Assembly: GCA_946998205.1 (NCBI GenBank)
Contig: CAMPYJ010000046.1
Location: 1 to 21,116, forward strand
Direction: 5' to 3'
Source of the DNA: an uncultured Prevotella sp.
Lineage (GTDB): Bacteria > Bacteroidota > Bacteroidia > Bacteroidales > Bacteroidaceae
DNA length: 21,116 bases
Shown here: positions 1 to 8,563 of the stretch, piece by piece
Layout of the letters: every line of letters starts with the position of its first letter
Position numbering within the stretch: position 1 is the stretch's first letter
The notes under the pieces: generated by a model
Databases searched by the model: none
Seen by the model: only the letters and a program-made list of their open reading frames with translations
What the model was told of the DNA's origin: nothing
Program-made: the position numbers and the translations under genes

Positions 1-100
1 TTTTCGTGTTTTCTGCTTTCGTTGTTGATTTCTTCTATGTTGTTTACAGCAACAAGATATACCATCGTTAAATAAAAGAGCCGTGTTCTATAAGAAGGTA

Positions 101-358
101 GGGCGGCGCTATAAATAGGCTTTGACAGGTTGTGAGACTTTTTTTTTGAGGTCAATTTGCTTGTGAGTGAAGGAGTATAGCGAGCTATACGACTGAACGA
201 ACAAGAAAATTGAACCAAAAACGGAGCAAGCCGAATACAATCAAACTTGTTTGAATTGTTGAGGCGCAGCCTGTTTTATATAAAAAGAGTTCACAAGAAG
301 ACAAAATGTAAAAAGACTGACCTAAAAAACTTTACGGTGGTAATTTATAGAACCGTCC
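101..358 (+). mobile_element. MITE-like element R1 (long form, 258 bp)
   Basis: This non-coding element has imperfect terminal inverted repeats: the left end GGGCGGCGCTATAAATAGG pairs with the right end TTATAGAACCGTCC. It contains the small palindrome GTATAGCGAGCTATAC (174-189), TCAAACTTGTTTGA and a GGCGCAGCC hairpin. It is the same element as R2 in the opposite orientation. Positions 166-290 are identical base for base to the reverse complement of 10960-11084. It encodes no transposase, so it would have to be mobilised in trans. No clean target duplication is visible (GTA on the left, TTT on the right), which suggests decay or a boundary shift. It sits inside block A, about 280 bp upstream of the SusCD operon promoter. 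Confidence 0.75.
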
Positions 359-393
359 TTTAGAAAACCATCCAACAGGCGCGCAAGCGCATC

Positions 394-491
394 AGCCTCG
401 AACACCAATGTCCATGACATTAACTCGCAAAGTCGTTGCAATTGGCATTCAATTCACATGACTTTGGCTGTCAAAGTCAATACTGTTGAAA
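394..491 (+). repeat. 22-bp periodic array, copy A (degenerate)
   Basis: Short related cores start at 394 (AGCCTCGAAC), 416 (GACATTAACT), 438 (GCAATTGGCA), 460 (GACTTTGGCT) and 482 (ACTGTTGAAA), exactly 22 bp apart. The same register with better-preserved cores is seen in block B at 11204-11301. The second unit is preceded by an inverted repeat, AATGTC-CAT-GACATT (407-421). Two DNA turns per unit would suit side-by-side protein binding, but that is inference. Confidence 0.55.
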
Positions 492-614
492 ATACAGAAA
501 AAACACCGCTTTTTCAATGGGTTTTGAGAGATGTATTGCGGAAATAAAGGACAGAGGTAATCAGGCTTTTACTGCCGCCGAACAAATACTTTTTTTATTT
601 ATTTCATGAAAAAA

Positions 615-645
615 TTTATTATTTCAACAAAAAATGTTATTTTTG
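615..645 (+). promoter_or_regulatory. Predicted promoter of the SusC/SusD operon
   Basis: TATTTTTG at 638-645 matches the Bacteroidetes -7 consensus TAnnTTTG. A TTTA at 615-618 lies 19 bp upstream, where the -33 TTTG-type box is expected. Transcription should start near 652, giving a leader of about 160 nt before the first start codon at 812. Confidence 0.6.
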
Positions 646-651
646 CCAAAC

Positions 652-811
652 CGAAAGAAAAGTAACTGCGGACAGCATGAGTTTTTAACTCTCTAAACAA
701 TTTAAACCTAAATACGATTTCATACCAGTATACCACATACTCTATTTATATAGAGGCATGAAAAAAGGCAAGATATAACCCAGAGAACTCAATCATTATT
801 ATTTAAACAAC
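652..811 (+). promoter_or_regulatory. Long 5' leader of the SusC/SusD operon
   Basis: About 160 nt separate the predicted transcription start from the first operon gene. The leader holds two small hairpins, GAGTT-TTT-AACTC (679-691) and CTCTAT-TTAT-ATAGAG (740-755). Just after the second one is a six-codon mini-ORF at 758-778 reading MKKGKI-stop, whose codons resemble the opening MKKSKI of the real gene at 812. Leaders of this length in SusCD operons can be targets of cis-antisense RNA or RNA-level control, but nothing here proves regulation. Confidence 0.4.
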
Positions 812-2272
812 ATGAAGAAAAGCAAAATTTTAATGGTAGGCACGCTTGCATGTGCCATGTTTGCAGCATGTGGCGACAAAGACGCAGGCTCATTAGGCGT
901 TGCCTTCGACCCATCTAAACCAATCGTAGTAGACGATTTTTATCCCGATTCGGGTGGCGTTGCCACTTCAATGATCATCTCGGGTAGCAATTTCGGTAGT
1001 GATACTACCGGACTGCGCGTGATGTATGTAGACGATGAAGGCATCGAGCACCGCGGTGGATTGGTATCATCGAACGGTGAGAAAATCTATTGCACCGTGC
1101 CAAAGGGGCTCACCTACAAGCGCAACATCGCCATTAAGGTGGTGCGTGGAGAAGGAGAGAAAGCCATTTCTGGCGAAGCACCCAACAAGTTCATCTACCG
1201 CACACAGACGGCAGTGACTACGGTGGTGGGACAACCTAACTCAGAAAACCAGCCAACCGTGCCAGGTACGCTGACTTCTACCACGTTGTCGGCACCTGCA
1301 TACATCTGCTTGGACAATGAAGACAATATTTTCATCTGTGAACGAACTCATCACACGGGTCGAGCTGACGGGTGTCAGGCAAGGAATAGTAAAAATGAGA
1401 ATAAGGACGGAAACGTGCTGATGGCATCACTAAAACGCAACAATGTGAGGTTTCTTGGTGAAGACTGCGGTATGGTAAACGCTCCTGCCTTCTCAAATGA
1501 GCCGGGGATGGAGGCTATGTATGCACCTTTAGACGGCGGTATGGACTTTTACCGTTACCAAAAAGCCACCAATTTCGCACAACAAAAATTGCGTGTCATC
1601 AAGAGCGAGGATACAAAGGCACTTGATGAGCATAACTGGAAGTTTTGCTTCGTAGTCAACAAAAAAGACCACAATCTTTATACTGTCATGCACCAAGGAC
1701 AGTTGGTTAGAATCAATCCTAAGACACGTAAGGCGACCGTCTTGCTCAAAAAGATTGGTATTCATGGAGCGAGCGCCAATGGTAGCGACTCATTCTTTGC
1801 TTTTAGTCCCACCATGCCTAACCGCCTGTTCGTTTGCCAGACCGACAACAACGAGATATGGTATGTGGACATTGACCAGTTGGAGGGAAAAGACCCTAAC
1901 GAATACCACGGTGAGAAATATGCTGGACGCGCATGCTGGGAAGGAACCAGTGCTGGTAGCGGCTGGGAGGATGGTTTGCTAAAGAATGCCAAGTTTAAAT
2001 ATCCACGACAGATATGTTTCACTGCCGATGGCAAGATGTACATCGCTGACAGCATGAACAGCTGTATACGCTGTATTGATACCAACCAACCTGACAATAA
2101 AGCCACTGTGACCACCGTCATAGGTCTGCCAGGATCGGCTGGGTTTAAGGAAGGAGGTCCCGACGTGGCACAGTTCCGCTATCCTCGTGGCGTGGCAGTG
2201 AACGCTGATGGCAGCATCGTGTACGTTGCCGACACTGGCAACCGCTGCATCCGCAAGCTGACGATTGAATAA
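812..2272 (+). CDS. Surface lipoprotein with IPT/TIG domain and NHL repeats
   Basis: This 486-residue protein begins with a lipoprotein signal peptide whose lipobox ends at Cys20 (FAAC). The mature start GDKD is acidic, as in Bacteroidetes lipoproteins exported to the cell surface. Residues about 37-130 form an IPT/TIG immunoglobulin-like domain (it contains PDSGG and ISGSNFG). From about 155 onward the protein looks like an NHL beta-propeller, with clear repeats at about 398-423 (PRQICFTADGKMYIADS) and 457-484 (PRGVAVNADGS, then YVADTGNRCIRKL). TIG/NHL lipoproteins are frequent companions of SusC/SusD pairs and are thought to help bind ligand at the surface. No catalytic residues are recognised. 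It is the first gene of the five-gene operon, 30 bp before the SusC gene. The family assignment is firm; the ligand is unknown. Confidence 0.88.
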   Translation: MKKSKILMVGTLACAMFAACGDKDAGSLGVAFDPSKPIVVDDFYPDSGGVATSMIISGSNFGSDTTGLRVMYVDDEGIEHRGGLVSSNGEKIYCTVPKGLTYKRNIAIKVVRGEGEKAISGEAPNKFIYRTQTAVTTVVGQPNSENQPTVPGTLTSTTLSAPAYICLDNEDNIFICERTHHTGRADGCQARNSKNENKDGNVLMASLKRNNVRFLGEDCGMVNAPAFSNEPGMEAMYAPLDGGMDFYRYQKATNFAQQKLRVIKSEDTKALDEHNWKFCFVVNKKDHNLYTVMHQGQLVRINPKTRKATVLLKKIGIHGASANGSDSFFAFSPTMPNRLFVCQTDNNEIWYVDIDQLEGKDPNEYHGEKYAGRACWEGTSAGSGWEDGLLKNAKFKYPRQICFTADGKMYIADSMNSCIRCIDTNQPDNKATVTTVIGLPGSAGFKEGGPDVAQFRYPRGVAVNADGSIVYVADTGNRCIRKLTIE

Positions 2273-2302
2273 ATCCATGAAATAATAGTATATCAAACCA
2301 AT

Positions 2303-5300
2303 ATGAAACAAATTATCTATATGCTGGCTCTGTTGCTCGCCGTGGTTACAAACGGCTTTGCGCAGAATGCCAACGACAAAGCCAAGAGCAAGACATTCAC
2401 CGTGTCGGGAGTTGTGGTTGACGAACATAACGAACCGTACCCAGGCGCCACCATCATCATCAAGAACGTTCCGGGACGAGGAGTGGTTTCCGGCTTGGAC
2501 GGAAAGTTTACCATTAAGGTTGACCCAAACGCCACCCTCGTGATACAGGCTGTGGGTATGAAAACCATAGAGGAATTAGTGACCAAAGACCTTGCCGACC
2601 AAAAGTTCGTGCTCAAAGAAGATGCCAACGTCGTTGACGAGGTGGTGGTAACGGGCTTGAGCTCGCAAAAGAAAGTGTCTGTGGTGGGAGCTATCTCTAC
2701 TATCGACCCCAAAGAACTGAAGGCTCCAGGTATGTCGCTGAGCAACATGCTCGGTGGACGTGTGGCAGGTGTCATCACCATGCAAACCTCAGGAGAGCCG
2801 GGACGTAACCTTTCGCAATTCTGGATTCGCGGTATTAGTACCTTCGGTGCCAACGGCTCAGCCTTGGTGTTGATTGACGGTATTGAAGGAAACCTCGATG
2901 ACATCGACGTGGACGACGTAGAGTCGTTCTCTATTCTGAAAGACGCATCAGCGACCGCCGTTTACGGTGTGCGTGGTGCAAACGGTGTGGTTATCGTGAC
3001 AACCAAACGTGGTGCCATGGGTAAACTCAGCATTACGGGGCGTGCCTCAGTAAAGCTGTCGCAAATCAAACGCATACCACAGTATCTCGGTGCTTACGAC
3101 TATGCGCTGTTGGCTAACGAGGCACGTGCCATGTCAGGCGAATCGGACTTGTACACACCGCTCCAGCTCGACTTGATTAAGCACGGACTGGACAGGGATT
3201 TATATCCTGATGTGAACTGGACCGACGAGATTATGAAGAAAACGTCGTTGCAGCAAAACTACTACATGAGCGCACGCGGCGGTGGCGACATCGCACGTTA
3301 CTTCCTGTCATTGGGTTACCAAGACGAAGGTGCAGCTTACAATCAAAAAGGCAACGTGTTCAAGAAGCCGTTGACATACCGTAAGATGACGTATCGTGCC
3401 AACATCGACATGAACCTCACCAAGCTCACCACCTTGTACTTCGGTGTTGACGGAAACATTGTGAACTACACCACGCCAGGCGGTATGGGTACCAGTGCAG
3501 TATGGAACAACATACGCGTGATGAACCCACTGATGATGCCTGTGGAATATTCCGATGGCACCATACCTACTTTCGGACGCGACAACTTGATTTCTCCCTA
3601 CGCTGCACTCAACTACTACGGATACCAAGACCAGAACACAACCCGCAACATGACAACGCTGAAGCTCACGCAAAAGTTTAATGGTGTGTTGCAAGGTTTG
3701 GAAGCATCGGTACAAGCCATGATGGACCACACCACAGACTTCAATGAACGACGTCTCATCGCTCCCGACTTGTATCACGCCACGGGTCGTAGCGCACAGG
3801 GTGCACTCATCAAGAGTCTGAACAGTCGTGCGTTAGACATGGTTTACGGCAGTGGCAACAGCGGATGGCGCAAATACTATCTTGAGGCAAAAGCCAACTG
3901 GAACCGCACCTTCGGCGACCACAACATGGGTGCTTTGATTTTCTACTACATGGAAGATACCAAAGGTACCGATTGGGGTAAAGATGCCATGGGCATCAAC
4001 GCCATTCCTGCTCGTAGACAGAACCTTTCGGGACGTTTACACTATGGCTATAAAGACACCTACTTCATCGATGCCAACTTCGGTTACACAGGTTCGGCAC
4101 AGTTCAAGAAGGGCGAGCGCTTTGGATTCTTCCCTTCTATCGCTGCAGGTTGGATTCCATCCAACTATGATTGGTTCAAGGATGCCATGCCTTGGTTCTC
4201 GTTCTTGAAAATACGTGGTAGCTACGGATTGTCGGGTAACGACCAAATTACTGGAACACGCTTCCCTTACCTCACACTCATCAACCATACGGCACCCACC
4301 TACTGGGGTTATCAAGGATTAGGTATCCGAGAGACACAGATTGGAGCCGACAACCTGAAATGGGAGGTATCAAGAAAGAGCGACTTGGGTATCGAAGGTA
4401 AATTCTTCAAGGATAGACTCGCCTTCACCGTAGACTTCTTCTACGATGTTCGTGACGACATCTACCGCCAGCGCGTCACCTTACCAGAATATGCAGGTAT
4501 GATTACCATTCCATTCTCTAACGTGGGTAAGATGCACAGCTACGGATCGGATGGAAACATCTCATATCATCACCCTATCAACAAGGACATGAGTTTCACG
4601 GTACGGGGCAACTACACGTTCTCTGAGAACATCGTCGATAACTTTGAGGAGCCTCTCTACGCATACGGTTACCAGAGTTCGAACGGAAAGCCATTGTATA
4701 TCTTGCGTGGTCTTATTGCTGAAGGACTCTTTAAGAGCAAGGAGGAAATAGAAACCAGCCCCGAACAGATGTTCGGTAAGGTACGTCCTGGTGATATCAA
4801 GTATCGTGACGTAAACGGCGACGGCGTGGTGAACAACGACGACCGCGTGCCATTGAGTTACGGCAATCAGCTGCCACGACTGATGTACGGATTCGGTGCA
4901 GATTTTACCTGGAAAGACCTGACCGTTGGATTCCTGTTCAAGGGTTCTGCCAAGGTGGAATACTATCGTTCAGGCCTCTATAATGACTCTGGATGGATTC
5001 CATTCTATAACGGTGAGATAGGAAATGTGCTCAAGCACGCCAACAACCCAAAGAACCGCTGGACGCCAGCTTGGTACTCTGGAACTACAGCTACTGAAAA
5101 CCCCAACGCAGAGTTCCCAAGACTCTCGTACGGAGGCAATAGCAACAATGCTCAACTGTCAACATTCTGGAAGCGTGACGGATCGTTCCTCCGATTCCAA
5201 GAGTTGAGCGTGCGCTACAAGCTGCACCACAAGAAATGGATTACCGCATGTGGATTATCTTCTTTAGACTGCGAATTCGTCATGAATAATATCTTCACTA

Positions 5301-5401
5301 TCGACAACGTGAAATACTTCGACCCCGAGCAGGCAGGGGCTAATGGCGCCGTATATCCGTTGCCAATGACATACGCTTTGCAGCTTTACCTAAACTTCTA
5401 A
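2303..5401 (+). CDS. SusC/RagA-family TonB-dependent outer-membrane transporter
   Basis: This 1032-residue outer-membrane protein imports oligomers captured by its SusD partner, using TonB energy. The N-terminus has a signal peptide ending near QNAND (residue 21). A carboxypeptidase-regulatory-like beta-sandwich follows at about 32-105 (VSGVVVDEHNEPYPGATI). The TonB box DEVVVTG is at 112-118. The plug domain runs to about 236 and carries the family motifs VLIDGIEG, SILKDASATAVYGVRGANG and VVIVTTKRG. The rest is the beta-barrel, ending in the typical terminal aromatic LYLNF. There is no extra N-terminal STN signalling domain, so this transporter is not expected to control an anti-sigma factor. 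Length is normal for the family. It lies 22 bp before the SusD gene. The substrate cannot be read from the sequence. Confidence 0.96.
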   Translation: MKQIIYMLALLLAVVTNGFAQNANDKAKSKTFTVSGVVVDEHNEPYPGATIIIKNVPGRGVVSGLDGKFTIKVDPNATLVIQAVGMKTIEELVTKDLADQKFVLKEDANVVDEVVVTGLSSQKKVSVVGAISTIDPKELKAPGMSLSNMLGGRVAGVITMQTSGEPGRNLSQFWIRGISTFGANGSALVLIDGIEGNLDDIDVDDVESFSILKDASATAVYGVRGANGVVIVTTKRGAMGKLSITGRASVKLSQIKRIPQYLGAYDYALLANEARAMSGESDLYTPLQLDLIKHGLDRDLYPDVNWTDEIMKKTSLQQNYYMSARGGGDIARYFLSLGYQDEGAAYNQKGNVFKKPLTYRKMTYRANIDMNLTKLTTLYFGVDGNIVNYTTPGGMGTSAVWNNIRVMNPLMMPVEYSDGTIPTFGRDNLISPYAALNYYGYQDQNTTRNMTTLKLTQKFNGVLQGLEASVQAMMDHTTDFNERRLIAPDLYHATGRSAQGALIKSLNSRALDMVYGSGNSGWRKYYLEAKANWNRTFGDHNMGALIFYYMEDTKGTDWGKDAMGINAIPARRQNLSGRLHYGYKDTYFIDANFGYTGSAQFKKGERFGFFPSIAAGWIPSNYDWFKDAMPWFSFLKIRGSYGLSGNDQITGTRFPYLTLINHTAPTYWGYQGLGIRETQIGADNLKWEVSRKSDLGIEGKFFKDRLAFTVDFFYDVRDDIYRQRVTLPEYAGMITIPFSNVGKMHSYGSDGNISYHHPINKDMSFTVRGNYTFSENIVDNFEEPLYAYGYQSSNGKPLYILRGLIAEGLFKSKEEIETSPEQMFGKVRPGDIKYRDVNGDGVVNNDDRVPLSYGNQLPRLMYGFGADFTWKDLTVGFLFKGSAKVEYYRSGLYNDSGWIPFYNGEIGNVLKHANNPKNRWTPAWYSGTTATENPNAEFPRLSYGGNSNNAQLSTFWKRDGSFLRFQELSVRYKLHHKKWITACGLSSLDCEFVMNNIFTIDNVKYFDPEQAGANGAVYPLPMTYALQLYLNF

Positions 5402-5423
5402 GAAATACAAACGATATTACAAT

Positions 5424-7478
5424 ATGAAAAAAATCATCATGACCATAGCTGGTGCAGGCCTCATGGCTGCCAGCGGCATGCTTACATCCTGCGACTTTCT
5501 GGACGTGGACAATTATTTCCAAGCTACGTTCAAGGAGGACTCTGTCTTCCACAGCAAGCAGAACGCAGAAGGATATTTGTGGAATACCCCACAAGAATTC
5601 CCACACGAAGGAAATATTTGGGGACACTCGTGGAATCCTGGCGAGACCGCTTCGGACGAAATAGCCGTGAAGTGGCAGACCTCAGAGTTTTGGGGAGCGC
5701 AGTTCTCTGTTGGAAAAATCAACGAAACCAACATCCCCAACTGGTACTTGTGGAAAAACATGTATGTGATTATACAGCGTTGCAACAAGATGCTCGCTAA
5801 CGTAGACAAAGTGGCAGACATGAATGATGGAGACCGTCGTGAATACAAAGCCTATGTACACTTCATGCGTGGCTGGGCCTACTACCACTTGCTGATGAAC
5901 TGGGGACCGCTGCTCATCGTGGGCGACGAGATTATCCCCACCGACAAAGACAGTGAGTACTACAACCGTGAGCGTTCTACGTTCGATGAGTCAATAGACT
6001 ATATCTGTAACGAGTTTGCCCTGTCATTAAAGGGTATCTCTGAACCGCAAGATCAGTCGCTCGCTTATTTCTCACGTCCAACCAAGGGCGCCGCATTGGC
6101 ATTGATTGCTCGCCTTCGTCTACTACAAGCATCGCCAACCTTTAACGGTGGTGACAGTGCGCATCGCTGTTTCAGTGGTTGGAAGCGCAAGAGCGATGGT
6201 GCCGATTACATCAACCAAAATTATGACCCCAATCGATGGGCTGTAGCAGCCGCAGCAGCTAAGCAGGTGGTAGACATGAACTACTACGAGCTCTACACGG
6301 TGAAGGCTGATAAGCAATTCCCATATCCGCTTGACAACGTAGACGAATCGTTGCGAAACAAGGAATTTCCTGAGGGCGTGGGAGGTATAGACCCCTACCA
6401 CTCGTTTGCCGACATGTTCAACGGGGAGGGATTGCCAATGGTGAACCGCGAGTTTATATGGGCTCACGCAGCTTCGGGTAGCGTTATTGAATACACACAA
6501 CACTGCTTCCCAGTGGGCGGTGGACTTGGTGGCTGGGGTGGTCTGAGCGTTCCACAACGCGTGATAGACTGCTTCTTGATGGCAGACGGAAAGTTACCAG
6601 CTAATTCCAGCTTGTATGACGCTGATTTTGAGAACACCACCGAGAAGGCACAAAACCTCTCTACCTTTGTACTCAAGTCGGGCATTCCAAATATGTATGC
6701 TAACCGATCGGCACGTTTCTATGCCAGCATAGGTTTCCCTGGACGTGTTTGGGAAATGAACTCTGCCAGTGCCGACGGTTCCAAAACTAAAAAGCAATTC
6801 TGGTACGACAACAGTGACGGAATTGCAGGAAAGGCAGGAGCGCAGAATAACCCTAATGACGTAAACATCACAGGATATACCTCAGTGAAGTATGTACACC
6901 CAGACGACTCATGGGCACCCAACACGAATGGTGTGATGAGAACGATGAAGCCATATCCTATCATCCGCTATGCTGAAGTTCTGCTCGAACTGTGTGAGGC
7001 CATGAATAACATTGAAGGCAACCCTACGGTGAAGACATGGAATCGCAGTGGAGAGCTGGTAGACGTAAGCATCAGTCGTGATGCTGAATTCATGGCGAAG
7101 TATTTCAATATGATACGCTACCGAGTAGGACTCCCCGGTGTTGACAACAACACTCTCAATGACAGAGAAGCCTTTGAGAAGGTGATTAGAAATGAACGAC
7201 AAGTAGAACTTTTCAACGAGGGTTACCGCTACTTCGACACTCGTCGTTGGGGAACCTATCTCGAGGAGGATGCCAACAGTAGTAACTGGCGAGGATTAGA
7301 TGTAAGTAAAGATCGCGATGATACCAACTCCAACGGAGGCTTCTGGAACATCGTGCAGATAGACGAGCAGAACTATAGAGACCGTATTGCCAAACCTAAG
7401 ATGATATTCTTGCCGCTTAACCATAACGAGTTGCTCAAGCTGCCCAAGATGGATCAAAACTGGGGATGGGATAGATAA
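5424..7478 (+). CDS. SusD/RagB-family nutrient-binding lipoprotein
   Basis: This 684-residue lipoprotein forms the lid over the SusC barrel and binds the substrate at the cell surface. The signal peptide ends in lipobox LTSC at Cys23, followed by the common SusD start DFLDVDN with its acidic residues. The central part has TPR-like helices (AYVHFMRGWAYYHLLMNWG, about 143-161, and KGAALALIARLRLLQASP). The C-terminal SusD motif is clear: FNMIRYRVGLPG, then VIRNERQVELFNEGYRYFD and TRRWG. It is somewhat longer than many SusD proteins, with insertions in the middle rich in Gly and Asn. It lies directly behind the SusC gene, as in almost all such pairs. Confidence 0.95.
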   Translation: MKKIIMTIAGAGLMAASGMLTSCDFLDVDNYFQATFKEDSVFHSKQNAEGYLWNTPQEFPHEGNIWGHSWNPGETASDEIAVKWQTSEFWGAQFSVGKINETNIPNWYLWKNMYVIIQRCNKMLANVDKVADMNDGDRREYKAYVHFMRGWAYYHLLMNWGPLLIVGDEIIPTDKDSEYYNRERSTFDESIDYICNEFALSLKGISEPQDQSLAYFSRPTKGAALALIARLRLLQASPTFNGGDSAHRCFSGWKRKSDGADYINQNYDPNRWAVAAAAAKQVVDMNYYELYTVKADKQFPYPLDNVDESLRNKEFPEGVGGIDPYHSFADMFNGEGLPMVNREFIWAHAASGSVIEYTQHCFPVGGGLGGWGGLSVPQRVIDCFLMADGKLPANSSLYDADFENTTEKAQNLSTFVLKSGIPNMYANRSARFYASIGFPGRVWEMNSASADGSKTKKQFWYDNSDGIAGKAGAQNNPNDVNITGYTSVKYVHPDDSWAPNTNGVMRTMKPYPIIRYAEVLLELCEAMNNIEGNPTVKTWNRSGELVDVSISRDAEFMAKYFNMIRYRVGLPGVDNNTLNDREAFEKVIRNERQVELFNEGYRYFDTRRWGTYLEEDANSSNWRGLDVSKDRDDTNSNGGFWNIVQIDEQNYRDRIAKPKMIFLPLNHNELLKLPKMDQNWGWDR

Positions 7479-7500
7479 TTACAAACCATAGACAAACAAA

Positions 7501-8541
7501 ATGATGATGAACAATAAAATCAATAAATTGTTGTTGCTGGCTGTCGGCATTACGCTCTTCTCGTGCGAGACATACGACTTCGACCAGGAGCAATATAAAA
7601 AGGAAATCTACTTGCTGCAAAACTCCGATGGCGTGTACGACAGGCAGTGTGAAGACATGGAGGCAGAGACATCCGCTAATGGCGCCTGCATCAAATTGGT
7701 GGTAGGCATCAGCGGATCTCAGCTACCTTCGCAAAGTGTACCTGTGAGTATCGTACACTCCGACTCGCTGTTCAAAGTGTTCAACAAGTCGAACTATGAC
7801 ATCGACTCCACACGCTTTGCTAAGCTGTTGCCCAAAGAGTGCTATGAAGAACCTGCACTCAATGGTGTGATAAAGGCTGGCGAGTCACAGGTAAAGTTCC
7901 CCATCAAGCTCAAGAACCTTGACAAGCTGTCGCCAGACAGCATCTACTTCTTGGACTATAAGCTGGATCCAAAATCCACCACACCGTTCAATAAGAAGAA
8001 GAAAGAGGTGTTGCTGCGCATTCATTGGAAGAACGAGTTTGCTTCTACCAAAACGCAAATTACATACAACTACAACAGCACCTATGTGGTTGACTTGAGC
8101 AGCAGTGAGACTGCCCGTCCAACCAATACTCTCAGAGCTTTCCCGCTTACGGTGAACTCCGTACGCATGTTGGCAGGTAATGAGGATTATGGCGACTACA
8201 AAAAGGCTGCCCCACAAATCAAGCAGAAGAGTGTGGTCTTTACCGTGGGCAAACAACTGCAAACCGACCCAAAGAAGCGTGAGGTGGTAGTAACCCCCTA
8301 CAACGCCAATGAAATGGAAGTGGTGATGCTCACCCCCATTGGTGAATATGATAACACTTTCTACCTCAACGAACTCGTTGCATTGGGCGGTGGCAACTCT
8401 ACCTATTATAAAGAGTTCCGTGTACATTACAAGTATCGCCTGCTCAACCCGCAGAAAGATGGCACCAACAAGCCAGGTCCTTTCAAGGAAGTGAAGGCAA
8501 AGCTTCGCCATCAATATAACCCAAGGGCAGAGCAATTGTAA
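7501..8541 (+). CDS. DUF1735/DUF4361-like (BT_3985-type) surface lipoprotein
   Basis: This 346-residue lipoprotein has lipobox LFSC with Cys22 and an acidic mature start (ETYDFDQE). The first half, about 30-175, looks like the all-beta domain found in DUF1735-type proteins that accompany SusC/SusD pairs (LLQNSDGVYDRQ, VSIVHSDSLF, KLSPDSIYFLDYKLDP). The second half is another beta-rich region resembling the DUF4361 type. Such lipoproteins fill the SusE/SusF position in an operon and probably bind glycan at the surface; no enzyme motif is visible. The start is ambiguous because three ATG codons occur in a row (7501, 7504, 7507). The gene is 22 bp from both neighbours, so it is co-transcribed. 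The lipoprotein and position assignment is strong; the exact domain family is from memory and less certain. Confidence 0.7.
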   Translation: MMMNNKINKLLLLAVGITLFSCETYDFDQEQYKKEIYLLQNSDGVYDRQCEDMEAETSANGACIKLVVGISGSQLPSQSVPVSIVHSDSLFKVFNKSNYDIDSTRFAKLLPKECYEEPALNGVIKAGESQVKFPIKLKNLDKLSPDSIYFLDYKLDPKSTTPFNKKKKEVLLRIHWKNEFASTKTQITYNYNSTYVVDLSSSETARPTNTLRAFPLTVNSVRMLAGNEDYGDYKKAAPQIKQKSVVFTVGKQLQTDPKKREVVVTPYNANEMEVVMLTPIGEYDNTFYLNELVALGGGNSTYYKEFRVHYKYRLLNPQKDGTNKPGPFKEVKAKLRHQYNPRAEQL

Positions 8542-8563
8542 GAAACCTTAAACATATAGAAAA

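Larger units (their letters stand above)
1..590 (+). repeat. Intergenic repeat block A (diverged copy of block B)
   Basis: This gene-free block aligns by eye, in the same orientation, with 10819-11401 once the inserted elements R1 and R2 are removed. Shared anchors include the stretch ending in ATACCATCGTTAAAT (about 58-73), AGCCGTGTT, CCAACAGGCG, CAATGTCCATGACATT (406-421), AAAGTCAAT and the segment ending near GAACAAATA (580-588). The two copies have diverged noticeably, including small indels, so the duplication or dispersal is old. The block starts at or before the window edge. It ends about 25 bp before the promoter of the SusCD operon. No gene of normal size lies in it; it holds a 22-bp periodic array and tiny ORFs described separately. 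The function is unknown. Confidence 0.75.

Noticed and set aside
101..358. R1/R2 as a phase-variable invertible promoter
   Set aside because: The ends are inverted repeats, but no outward TAnnTTTG promoter lies inside the element, no invertase gene is near, and R1 and R2 occupy different sites in their blocks. Independent transposition explains the opposite orientations better.
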